Shown: in pieces, positions 44,461-52,505 of the stretch
How positions within the stretch are numbered: the stretch's first letter is position 1
Layout: each line of letters opens with the position of its first letter
Source: Cellulophaga sp. F20128
Lineage (GTDB): Bacteria; Bacteroidota; Bacteroidia; Flavobacteriales; Flavobacteriaceae
DNA: 64,000 nt
Reading direction: 5' to 3'
Assembly (NCBI RefSeq): GCF_023015805.1
Contig: NZ_JALKBA010000019.1
Location: 1 to 64,000 of the forward strand
The notes under the pieces: model-generated
The model's database searches: none
What the model was told of the DNA's origin: nothing
What the model saw: the letters and a program-made list of their open reading frames with translations, nothing else
Translations under genes and position numbers: made by a program

Positions 44461-45780
44461 TTAAAACAATTTCTTAATTCTGAGGTTAAACAACAACTTC
44501 TCTCCTCTTCTTTCAATTAAAATACTAACCTTCTTCCCGGGCACATCATCTACCATATGCGTAAGTTCTTGCAATTTAAACTTGTGCGCCTCTCTTTTAT
44601 TTACAGACAACACGATATCACCCACTTCTAAGCCAGCTAATTTTGCCGGACTATCTTCTCTAATATCCGAAATTATGATCTCTGGAACCATACTTATTAC
44701 GATTTCATTGTCAAAACGGATCTCTACCTTATTGGAAGTGGCCTCCCCTATATTTTTCATAATCCTTTTAGAACTTGTAGATTGCTCTTTTACATAACGC
44801 ACTCCACCGTGCTGCAACCCCATACCACTAGTATTAAACCAAAAAGGCTTTTTATAGTTGATGTTACTTTTAAAACTAATTTGTTTATTGGGATAATCTA
44901 TAACCCAATTAAATTTCTTTAACACTTCGCCCCCAATACTCCCATTTCGTTCGCTTTGTTTGCTCAAACCTTTAATTGAAGCGTGGTCTGGAAATGCCGT
45001 TTTTGTATTTTTTATTGCATATTTACCAAGTATAAGCTCCTCTATTTTGGTTCGTTTCCCGTAAATACTACCACTGAGACCTCTACCTAAATAATCTCCA
45101 AAATTACTTACTGGTATTCGTATTCCCTTCCCTTCATTTTTAAAAAGCCAAACAGCGTCGCTACTACCCGTATCTAGCAATAACTTAATTGGAACCCTAC
45201 TGTTTCCTAAAATGGCAGCAGCGTTTATATATGCTTTTTTGTTTTCTACTTGTAAGGATAATGTCTCTGAATACTTTCTTTCGTTTAAATGGTATTGATC
45301 AGCATGGTATACTTTTAAAAACTTTGAGCCATAATTAACTTCTACCACAAAATTTTCAAAAAAATCATACCCAATAATACCATGTATAGGAATTCCTAAT
45401 TTAGGAGAGAAATTTAATTCCTTATCTAAAACAATATAAATTTGTTGATTGGTATTCGTTATAGATTCAATTTCAAACCTATTTCCAACAGAGCTCAATG
45501 CCTTAATAGATTCTCCTTCCCCCAAACCCTTTAAGCTTATTTCAGAAACATTTTTAACATCTATGGAATCCTTGTCCGATAAATTAAAAAGAATGGGTTT
45601 ACTCACGCCCGTATCCAATATAAAAGAAAGCGGTGTGCCATTAATTTTTGCCGGAATGATAATAAGATTATTAATGAATTTAAATTTAATCTTTTCAAAC
45701 CGCTTCCCTTCTGGCATTTCAAACGATTGAGCGCCAACCAAAAAAGGAAAAAACAATAAGATACCTATGATTTTCCACAT
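44461..45780 (-). CDS. retropepsin-like aspartic protease with C-terminal PDZ domain
   Basis: A 439-residue protein from the ATG at 45780 (MWKIIGILLFFPFLVGAQS, signal peptide); an upstream frame extension gives no sensible signal. Two retropepsin-like halves each carry the catalytic triplet: FILDTGVSKPILF near residue 56 and LLLDTGSSDAVWLF near 200. A PDZ domain follows near 370-430 (SDIREDSPAKLAGLEVGDIVLSVNKREA). The two DTG motifs in one chain suggest a pepsin-like internal dimer rather than the single DTG of retroviral proteases. Periplasmic function unknown. Confidence 0.88.
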   Translation of the reverse strand: MWKIIGILLFFPFLVGAQSFEMPEGKRFEKIKFKFINNLIIIPAKINGTPLSFILDTGVSKPILFNLSDKDSIDVKNVSEISLKGLGEGESIKALSSVGNRFEIESITNTNQQIYIVLDKELNFSPKLGIPIHGIIGYDFFENFVVEVNYGSKFLKVYHADQYHLNERKYSETLSLQVENKKAYINAAAILGNSRVPIKLLLDTGSSDAVWLFKNEGKGIRIPVSNFGDYLGRGLSGSIYGKRTKIEELILGKYAIKNTKTAFPDHASIKGLSKQSERNGSIGGEVLKKFNWVIDYPNKQISFKSNINYKKPFWFNTSGMGLQHGGVRYVKEQSTSSKRIMKNIGEATSNKVEIRFDNEIVISMVPEIIISDIREDSPAKLAGLEVGDIVLSVNKREAHKFKLQELTHMVDDVPGKKVSILIERRGEKLLFNLRIKKLF

Positions 45781-45929
45781 TGCGAACTCTAATTTACAAG
45801 GATTGCTGTAATAATTTACAAAATTTACCAATCAACCACTTCATTTAATGTGTTAAATTGATAAAAAAATAAACCATCCTATGTTGTTTTCTACGCTTGT
45901 ATTTCTCATTTTTGCCTAAATATATTTTT

Positions 45930-47120
45930 ATGCCATCAATTTCAACAAAAGGGCTTTCAATGCCAGAATCACCAATTCGTAAATTGGTACCATTTGCAGA
46001 AGATGCAAAGAAAAGAGGAATACATGTTATTCATCTAAACATTGGCCAGCCCGACATAAAAACACCAAAAATAGCCTTAGACGCTGTTAAAAACAACACC
46101 CTAGAAGTTCTTGCATACAGTAGAACTGAAGGGTCGGAAACCTATAGAGAAAAAATTGCCGCCTATTATAAAAAAAACAGCATTATAGTTACTGCTCAAG
46201 ACATTATAGTAACTACTGGCGGTTCAGAAGCACTCTCTTTTGCCATGGGGAGTATTGCAGATCCTCAGGATGAGATTATCATTCCTGAACCTTTTTATGC
46301 CAACTACAATGGTTTTGCCACTGCCGCTGGCGTAACCGTGGTTCCGGTTGTCTCTAAAATAGAAAACAACTTTGCCTTACCTCCTATTGAAGAATTTGAA
46401 AAACTAATTACCCCTAGAACAAAGGCTATCTTAATTTGCAATCCTGGAAACCCAACAGGCTACCTTTACAGCAAAGAGGAAATTAAAAAATTAGCAGCTA
46501 TTGTTAAAAAACACGATTTATTCTTAGTGGCCGATGAGGTGTATAGAGAATTTACCTATGATGGCAAAGAACATTATTCCATTTTACAAGAAGAAGGTTT
46601 AGAAGACAATGCCATTGTTATCGATTCAGTTTCCAAGCGATATAGCATGTGTGGTGCCCGTATTGGCTGTTTGGTATCTAAAAATAAAGCTGTTGTTAAA
46701 ACAGCAATGAAGTTTGCGCAAGCGAGATTATCACCTCCTACCTATGCTCAAATTGCAAGTGAAGCTGCCCTAGAAACTCCTGCTAGTTATTTTACAGATG
46801 TAATTGATGAGTATGTAGAAAGAAGAAACATCTTAATAGCAGAATTAGAACAAGTAGAAGGTGTAGTTGTTGCCAAACCACAAGGTGCATTTTACTGTAT
46901 TGCAGCATTGCCTATTAAGGATGCAGATCATTTTGCAAAATGGCTACTAGAGGATTTTAATGTAGACGGAAAAACAGTTATGGTTGCCCCTGCAGCAGGA
47001 TTCTATGCTACGGAAGGTTTGGGGAAAAATCAAATTCGTATCGCGTATGTATTAGATAAAGAAGAACTAATTAGAGCGGTAAAAATCTTAAAAGAAGCAT
47101 TGGCAGTATACAAGGGCTAA
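45930..47120 (+). CDS. pyridoxal phosphate-dependent aminotransferase (class I/II)
   Basis: A 396-residue enzyme from the ATG at 45930 (MPSISTKGLSMPESP); an upstream TTG is rejected. Fold-type I PLP signatures: YSRTEGSETYREKIAAYY, VTTGGSEALSFAMGSI, ICNPGNPTGYLYSKEE, VADEVYREFTYDG and the PLP lysine in IDSVSKRYSMCGARIG. Family members use aspartate, tyrosine or phenylalanine; the specific substrate cannot be told. Its stop TAA shares an A with the murB start (TAATG), so the two are co-translated. Confidence 0.9.
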   Translation: MPSISTKGLSMPESPIRKLVPFAEDAKKRGIHVIHLNIGQPDIKTPKIALDAVKNNTLEVLAYSRTEGSETYREKIAAYYKKNSIIVTAQDIIVTTGGSEALSFAMGSIADPQDEIIIPEPFYANYNGFATAAGVTVVPVVSKIENNFALPPIEEFEKLITPRTKAILICNPGNPTGYLYSKEEIKKLAAIVKKHDLFLVADEVYREFTYDGKEHYSILQEEGLEDNAIVIDSVSKRYSMCGARIGCLVSKNKAVVKTAMKFAQARLSPPTYAQIASEAALETPASYFTDVIDEYVERRNILIAELEQVEGVVVAKPQGAFYCIAALPIKDADHFAKWLLEDFNVDGKTVMVAPAAGFYATEGLGKNQIRIAYVLDKEELIRAVKILKEALAVYKG

Positions 47121-48136
47121 TGGAAATTACACCCAACATATCATTACAGAAGTACAATACCTTTGGCATTAAAGCCAAGGCCAAATTCTTTTGTGAGGTA
47201 ACAACTATTGCCCAATTGAAACAAGTATTAAGCTTAGATCAATACCCTAGGAAGTTTATTTTAAGTGGCGGCAGTAATATGTTGCTTATTGACGATATTG
47301 ATGCCCTAGTAATTCGCATAAACATCAAGGGAAAAGAAATCGTAAAAGAAGACAACAACACTATTTGGCTACAAGTAATGGCTGGTGAAAATTGGCACAA
47401 TTTCGTTTTATGGTGTGTTAATAATGATTATGGCGGAATAGAAAACATGTCCTTAATTCCGGGCAATGTAGGTACCGCACCCATTCAAAACATAGGTGCG
47501 TATGGCGTTGAATTGAAAGATAGTTTTGTTAGCTGCAATGCGCTACATAAAAAAACCAAAGAAATTCACACCTTCAATAAGGAGGAATGCAAATTTGGGT
47601 ATCGAGATTCATTTTTTAAGAATGAAGGCAAAGACGAATACATAATTACATCTGTCATCTTAAAACTATCGAAAAAAGATCACAATCTTCATATTTCGTA
47701 TGGCGCAATCGCATCTGAATTGGCATCGTATAAAATTAGCAAGCCTACGATTAAAGATATCTCTAACGCTGTAATTTCCATTCGAAAAAGCAAATTACCT
47801 GATCCGGCCGAATTGGGCAATAGTGGAAGTTTCTTTAAAAATCCTGTTGTAAACAAATTAATTTTTGATAAATTTATTAAAAATAACCCTGAGGCACCTT
47901 TTTATAAGCTTACTGAAACTGAGTATAAAATCCCTGCAGGCTGGCTTATAGAACAATGTGGTTACAAAGGAAAACGATATGGGGACGCTGGAGTGCACAA
48001 AAACCAGGCATTAGTACTTGTAAATTACGGCAATGCAACAGGCCAAGAGATATTGCATTTATCACAACAGATACAGACATCAGTTTTTGACACTTTTGGC
48101 ATAGAAATACAAGCAGAAGTTAACATCATAAAATAA
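47120..48136 (+). CDS. murB: UDP-N-acetylenolpyruvoylglucosamine reductase
   Basis: A 338-residue FAD enzyme reducing UDP-GlcNAc-enolpyruvate to UDP-MurNAc for peptidoglycan. It has the long type I architecture: NTFGIKAKAKFFCEV at the start, FILSGGSNMLLIDD, SLIPGNVGTAPIQNIGAYGVELKDS, LGNSGSFFKNPVV with the catalytic Ser, and GWLIEQCGYKGKRYGDAGVHKNQALVLVN. It overlaps the aminotransferase stop by one base. A weak CCCCTG/CAGGGG hairpin at 48137-48160 follows. Confidence 0.97.
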   Translation: MEITPNISLQKYNTFGIKAKAKFFCEVTTIAQLKQVLSLDQYPRKFILSGGSNMLLIDDIDALVIRINIKGKEIVKEDNNTIWLQVMAGENWHNFVLWCVNNDYGGIENMSLIPGNVGTAPIQNIGAYGVELKDSFVSCNALHKKTKEIHTFNKEECKFGYRDSFFKNEGKDEYIITSVILKLSKKDHNLHISYGAIASELASYKISKPTIKDISNAVISIRKSKLPDPAELGNSGSFFKNPVVNKLIFDKFIKNNPEAPFYKLTETEYKIPAGWLIEQCGYKGKRYGDAGVHKNQALVLVNYGNATGQEILHLSQQIQTSVFDTFGIEIQAEVNIIK

Positions 48137-48335
48137 CCCCTGCAATAAAAATCACAGGGGCTATACCAAACCAAACTAACCAAAAATAAGTGGCAATAAC
48201 CAGTTGCACACTTAACTTATAAATATTTTTATTAACGCAATCATTTTTGTAAACTTGCGTTTCAATTATATACGTTACAAAAAGTATATTGGATGCCAAG
48301 AGGCGAAAAAATATCAATTAAAGTAACATGACCCT

Positions 48336-48899
48336 ATGAGCACATTTTTGGAAAAACACATTGTAGAGTTATTACAAGACCGTAATGAAAAAGCAATTTC
48401 TTTGCTATATGATCATTATGGAGACACCCTATTTGGTGTAGCTAATAAAGTAGTTAGAAATGAAGAATTAGCGCAAGATGTTCTCCAAGAAAGTTTTGTG
48501 AAAATATGGAAAAAAGCAGATTCCTATGACTCTTCAAAAGCAAAACTATTCACCTGGTTATTTCGTATCACCCGTAATACAGCCATAGATAAATTAAGAA
48601 GCGTTAACACAAAGTCTGACAAAGAGATCCAAATGGATGTTTCAGACGTATATAATTTAGGTGTAGAAAGCATAAAACCAGAATTAATGGACGTAAAGGA
48701 CAACTTGGATAAGTTAGAGCCTAAATACCAAATAGTACTGGAAGCCTTATTTTTTGAAGGGATGACCCAACAAGAGGCTAGTGAAGAATTAAATATACCC
48801 TTAGGAACTATAAAGTCCCGATTAAAAATAGGACTTAGAGAACTAAAGAAAATTTATGGAGCCACAGCAATGCTTTTGTTTTTAATATTTTTGATATGA
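48336..48899 (+). CDS. ECF RNA polymerase sigma factor (SigK-like)
   Basis: A 187-residue sigma-70 family protein with regions 2 (ALxLYDHYGDTLFGVANKVVRNEELAQDVLQESFVKIWKKADSYD, FTWLFRITRNTAIDKLR) and 4 (PKYQIVLEALFFEGMTQQEASEELNIPLGTIKSRLKIGLRELKK). Its stop overlaps the next gene (ATGA), which encodes an RskA-like anti-sigma factor, so it is probably held inactive at the membrane. The regulon is unknown; its own promoter has no clear -7 match, as expected if it reads its own distinct promoter. Confidence 0.93.
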   Translation: MSTFLEKHIVELLQDRNEKAISLLYDHYGDTLFGVANKVVRNEELAQDVLQESFVKIWKKADSYDSSKAKLFTWLFRITRNTAIDKLRSVNTKSDKEIQMDVSDVYNLGVESIKPELMDVKDNLDKLEPKYQIVLEALFFEGMTQQEASEELNIPLGTIKSRLKIGLRELKKIYGATAMLLFLIFLI

Positions 48900-49660
48900 C
48901 TGATAAAATAAAACAATTTTTAGAGACAGATCTTTTAGAAAAGTATCTATTAGACAGTACAACTAAGGAAGAGACCTTACAAGTTGAGCGTTATATTGCG
49001 ATGTACCCTGAAGTAAGTGCAACCTATGACGAGCTTCAAGACAACTTGGAAGTGTTTGCTAAATTACACGCCTTAGAAACTCCAGATGGTTTAAAAACTA
49101 AAATCATCAATAAAGTTAAGGCAGAAAAGAAGGTACAAGGCAAATTTCACAAGTATATCGCCATTGCATGTAGTATTGCGTTTCTTTTTGCTGCAGCCTC
49201 TTTTTTCTTTTGGGATCAGAACAATTCACTAAAGGAAGAGAATTCCATTGTCAACAATAAAATCAAAAGTATTGAGGACAATATGAGACAGCAATTGGAA
49301 GACGTAAGAAACCAATTTATTGTTCTAAACAACCCTAAAACTAAGAAGTTTACGGTTCAAGGAAATACAAAAGCAAAAGAACTAAAGGCTGTTGCCTATA
49401 TAAATCCGATCAAGAAGCTTTCGTATATCAATGTTAGAAATATCCCTAACTTACCTGAAAACCAATGTTTGCAAATGTGGGCAGAAGTAGATGGTAAAAT
49501 GATTAACATAGGTATTATTAATGAAATAAGCGACAAAGACAAATTAATGGCCCTTCCATTTGGCGAAAATGCTGTTGGATACATTACCATTGAACCTAAG
49601 GGAGGAAATGAAAGTCCGACTGTAAAAAACATTGTCGCTAACATTAATTACGGTTTATAA
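48896..49660 (+). CDS. RskA-like anti-sigma factor
   Basis: A 254-residue membrane protein: a cytoplasmic N-terminal part (LETDLLEKYLLDSTTKEETLQVERYIAMYPEVSATYDEL) resembling the zinc-less anti-sigma domain, one membrane segment near 88-105 (YIAIACSIAFLFAAASFFFW), a short coiled coil, then the C-terminal RskA domain (KAVAYINPIKKLSYINVRNIPNLPENQCLQMWAEVDG). It sequesters the ECF sigma factor encoded by the overlapping upstream gene; how it is released is not shown. Confidence 0.88.
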   Translation: MTDKIKQFLETDLLEKYLLDSTTKEETLQVERYIAMYPEVSATYDELQDNLEVFAKLHALETPDGLKTKIINKVKAEKKVQGKFHKYIAIACSIAFLFAAASFFFWDQNNSLKEENSIVNNKIKSIEDNMRQQLEDVRNQFIVLNNPKTKKFTVQGNTKAKELKAVAYINPIKKLSYINVRNIPNLPENQCLQMWAEVDGKMINIGIINEISDKDKLMALPFGENAVGYITIEPKGGNESPTVKNIVANINYGL

Positions 49661-49675
49661 TAAAGCTTAATTTTG

Positions 49676-49683
49676 TATCTTTG
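49676..49683 (+). promoter_or_regulatory. -7 element (TATCTTTG) for the small cysteine-rich membrane protein
   Basis: Exact match to TAnnTTTG, 14 bases before the ATG at 49698. It suggests that this gene is not simply part of the sigma/anti-sigma transcript. Confidence 0.5.
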
Positions 49684-49697
49684 CGTAAAATTACACT

Positions 49698-49907
49698 ATG
49701 CAATTATTATTTATAACTATAGGCCTATTAGCTCTTGCCTTTGCTGGTATTGCAATAAAAATATGGGCAAAAAAAGATGGTAAATTTGCAGGTACTTGTG
49801 CGAGCCAAAGTCCCTTTCTAAATAAAGACGGAGAAGCTTGTGGTATGTGCGGGAAACTCCCAGAAGAACAAGACTGTAAAATAGAAGTATCATCTGAAAT
49901 ACAATAG
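49698..49907 (+). CDS. small membrane-anchored cysteine-rich protein
   Basis: A 69-residue protein: an N-terminal membrane segment (about 3-25) and a tail with four cysteines, CASQSPF...ACGMCGKLPEEQDC. The C-x-x-C spacing suggests metal binding or redox pairing outside the membrane. The family appears in many flavobacteria as 'membrane or secreted protein'; function unknown. Its TAG stop lies in the terminator that abuts the second sigma-factor gene. Confidence 0.75.
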   Translation: MQLLFITIGLLALAFAGIAIKIWAKKDGKFAGTCASQSPFLNKDGEACGMCGKLPEEQDCKIEVSSEIQ

Positions 49908-49930
49908 GCAAATTTTATTTGCCTTTTTTT
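49906..49930 (+). terminator. intrinsic terminator abutting the second sigma-factor start codon
   Basis: Stem AGGCAAAT (49906-49913) with ATTTGCCT (49917-49924), three-base loop, followed by T to 49930; the A of the next ATG is base 49931. The left arm takes in two bases of the upstream TAG stop. The sigma gene must therefore be read from transcripts that pass this site or begin inside it. Confidence 0.8.
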
Positions 49931-50500
49931 ATGAAAATACCTGAGGAAGAACTTAGCATTATTTTAGAAAAAGCCAAGGCTGGAAATCAAATTGCTTTTA
50001 GCAACTTATTAGATGCTTTTTGGAATGATGTTTACGGGTTTCTTCTAATTAGAACAGAAAATGAGAATGATGCGGAAGATATTACCATTCAAACCTTTTC
50101 AAAGGCTTTTGACAAAATTGAGACGTACGATGCTAATTTTAAATTTAGAACGTGGCTCATTACAATTGCCAAAAACCTGCATACCGACTTATTTAGAAAG
50201 CGAAAAAAGAATATTTTAGAGAGCACTAAATACGGTAACGATGCCATAAAAAAAGTGCTGGATGATGCTCCTACAATAGAAGACAGACTCATTATAGAAC
50301 AAAATTTAGCCACGCTCTTACAAGACATTAAGAAGCTAAAACCACACTATCAAAAAGTCATTAATCTCAGGTATTTTAATGAGCTTAGTTATGCTGAAAT
50401 TGCAAAGGAATTAAACGAGCCCATCAACAATGTAAAAGTGAAATTATTACGGGCAAAAAAACTGTTGGCCAGCATCATTAAAACAAAAGATAAATCTTAA
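49931..50500 (+). CDS. ECF RNA polymerase sigma factor (orphan)
   Basis: A 189-residue sigma-70 family protein from the ATG at 49931 (MKIPEEELSIILEKAK); an upstream TTG start lies inside the terminator. Region 2 is DVYGFLLIRTENENDAEDITIQTFSKAFDKIETYD and FRTWLITIAKNLHTDLFRK; region 4 is PHYQKVINLRYFNELSYAEIAKELNEPINNVKVKLLRAKKLL. It has no anti-sigma gene next to it. The first sigma gene is only about 1 kb upstream but quite different in sequence. lipA follows on the same strand with its own promoter. Confidence 0.9.
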   Translation: MKIPEEELSIILEKAKAGNQIAFSNLLDAFWNDVYGFLLIRTENENDAEDITIQTFSKAFDKIETYDANFKFRTWLITIAKNLHTDLFRKRKKNILESTKYGNDAIKKVLDDAPTIEDRLIIEQNLATLLQDIKKLKPHYQKVINLRYFNELSYAEIAKELNEPINNVKVKLLRAKKLLASIIKTKDKS

Positions 50501-50533
50501 GCTTTCTCTACAAGTTAAAAAGCAATTTGTTCG

Positions 50534-50541
50534 TATATTTG
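50534..50541 (+). promoter_or_regulatory. -7 element (TATATTTG) for lipA
   Basis: Exact match to TAnnTTTG, 14 bases before the lipA ATG at 50556. Confidence 0.6.
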
Positions 50542-50555
50542 TTTAAAATATTTTA

Positions 50556-51431
50556 ATGAGCAGTAAGACTTTAGAAAACGTACATCCTCCCAAAGGAAAA
50601 CCAAAATGGTTGCGTGTAAAACTTCCAACTGGCAAGAAATATACCCAGTTAAGAGGTTTAGTAGACAAGTACAAACTGAATACCATTTGTGCCTCTGGCA
50701 GTTGCCCAAATATGGGCGAATGTTGGGGAGAAGGCACAGCTACTTTTATGATTCTTGGTAATGTATGCACAAGATCATGTGGCTTTTGTGGCGTAAAGAC
50801 AGGAAGACCTGAAGATGTGGATTGGGAAGAACCTGAAAAAGTGGCGCGTTCCATTAAGATTATGAGCATTAAACATGCGGTAATCACTTCTGTAGACAGG
50901 GATGATCTTAAGGATATGGGCTCTATTATTTGGACCGAAACCGTGAAGGCGATTAGAAGAATGAATCCTGAGACAACCTTAGAAACCTTGATCCCCGATT
51001 TTCAAGGAATACACACGCATTTAGATCGCATTATTACTGTTGCTCCAGAAGTAGTTTCTCACAACATGGAAACGGTAAAAAGACTCACCAGAGAAGTACG
51101 GATACAAGCAAAATACGATAGAAGTTTAGATGTTCTTCGTTATCTTAAAGACAATGGTGCCCGCAGAACAAAATCGGGAATTATGCTCGGATTAGGGGAA
51201 CAAGAAGATGAAGTTTTACAAACCATGGAAGACTTAAGAAACGCCAATGTAGACATCGTTACCATCGGGCAATATCTTCAACCCTCTAAAAAACACCTTC
51301 CCGTAAAAGAATTTATACTTCCGGAACAATTTTCAAAATACGAAAAATTAGGCTTAGAAATGGGCTTTAGACATGTAGAAAGTGGCGCCCTAGTAAGGTC
51401 ATCTTACAAAGCACACAAACATATTAATTAG
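50556..51431 (+). CDS. lipA: lipoyl synthase
   Basis: A 291-residue radical SAM enzyme inserting two sulfurs into octanoyl groups. The auxiliary cluster cysteines are Cys45, Cys50 and Cys56 ([12 protein letters not shown]); the radical SAM cluster is Cys71, Cys75 and Cys78 (CTRSCGFC). The C-terminal RSSYKA carries the Ser that ligates the auxiliary cluster. Length and motif order match bacterial LipA. lipB is not in the window. Confidence 0.98.
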   Translation: MSSKTLENVHPPKGKPKWLRVKLPTGKKYTQLRGLVDKYKLNTICASGSCPNMGECWGEGTATFMILGNVCTRSCGFCGVKTGRPEDVDWEEPEKVARSIKIMSIKHAVITSVDRDDLKDMGSIIWTETVKAIRRMNPETTLETLIPDFQGIHTHLDRIITVAPEVVSHNMETVKRLTREVRIQAKYDRSLDVLRYLKDNGARRTKSGIMLGLGEQEDEVLQTMEDLRNANVDIVTIGQYLQPSKKHLPVKEFILPEQFSKYEKLGLEMGFRHVESGALVRSSYKAHKHIN

Positions 51432-51494
51432 TATTGGGTTGTTTTAGGCAGCATACAACCTGATTGTTTTTTTTAAGAACAGTATCGCATTTAG

Positions 51495-52505
51495 ATGAAA
51501 AAAATTAACATCGGCATTAATGGTTTCGGTAGAATTGGACGTACGCTTTTTAGATTACTACAACAACACCCAAGCCTAAACGTAGTAGCTATTAATGATT
51601 TAGCAGATGCTAGAACATTGTCACATTTATTAAAATACGACAGTATACACGGAATCTTTACAGAAGACGTTAGTTATAATGAGCAAGGCTTACTGGTAAA
51701 CAACAAAGCAATTGCGCTAACTAATCACAAGACACCAAAAGACATCAAATGGCACCACCATCAGGTAGACTTAGTAATTGAGTCTTCAGGGAAATTTAAA
51801 ACCAGAGAAGATTTAAATCATCACCTTACCAATGGCGCAAAAAAAGTAATTCTCTCCGTTCCTCCTGATGATAATGATATTAAAATGATTGTGTACGGAA
51901 TTAATCATGCTGATATTACGGCTACCGATCATATCATTTCCAATGCGTCATGCACTACAAACAATGCTGCACCTATGGTAAAGGTAATTCACGATCTCTG
52001 CGGCATAGAGCAAGCATACATAACCACCATACATTCGTATACTACAGACCAAAGTCTACATGATCAGCCGCATAGGGATCTGCGTAGAGCCAGAGCTGCA
52101 TCTCAATCCATAATCCCAACCACAACAGGTGCCGCAAGGGCGTTAACTAAAATATTTCCAGAATTGGAAAATGTAATTGGGGGTTGTGGCATACGGGTTC
52201 CTGTAGCTAATGGATCCTTAACAGATATTACTTTTAACGTAAAAAAAGAAACCTCTATACAAGAGATAAACCAAGCGTTTAAAGCATATGCCAATACTAG
52301 TTTAAAAGAAATATTATTCTATACAGAAGACCCTATAGTTTCTGTAGATGTAAACAATAGTTATTATTCTTGTACGTTTGACTCACAGATGACTTCTGTT
52401 ATTGGAAAAATGGTAAAAGTTATTGGATGGTATGACAATGAATCTGGATACAGCAGCAGAATCATTGATCTTATTCACCTTTTAATCAATAAAAAATATA
52501 TTTGA
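51495..52505 (+). CDS. gap: type I glyceraldehyde-3-phosphate dehydrogenase
   Basis: A 336-residue GAPDH. NAD-binding GINGFGRIGR is at 7-16 and Asp35 (INDLAD) favours NAD; the catalytic Cys153 lies in SNASCTTN; His is in YITTIHSYTTDQS and the PHRDLRRARAASQSIIPTTTGAARAL block is present. The substrate loop reads LHDQPHRD in place of the usual LxDGPHxD, typical of a paralogue rather than the main enzyme. Its TGA stop overlaps the TTG start of the next gene. Confidence 0.95.
   Translation: MKKINIGINGFGRIGRTLFRLLQQHPSLNVVAINDLADARTLSHLLKYDSIHGIFTEDVSYNEQGLLVNNKAIALTNHKTPKDIKWHHHQVDLVIESSGKFKTREDLNHHLTNGAKKVILSVPPDDNDIKMIVYGINHADITATDHIISNASCTTNNAAPMVKVIHDLCGIEQAYITTIHSYTTDQSLHDQPHRDLRRARAASQSIIPTTTGAARALTKIFPELENVIGGCGIRVPVANGSLTDITFNVKKETSIQEINQAFKAYANTSLKEILFYTEDPIVSVDVNNSYYSCTFDSQMTSVIGKMVKVIGWYDNESGYSSRIIDLIHLLINKKYI

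Noticed and set aside
48137-48160. CCCCTG/CAGGGG hairpin after murB as a terminator.
   Set aside because: A 12-base loop and no T run; too weak to call.
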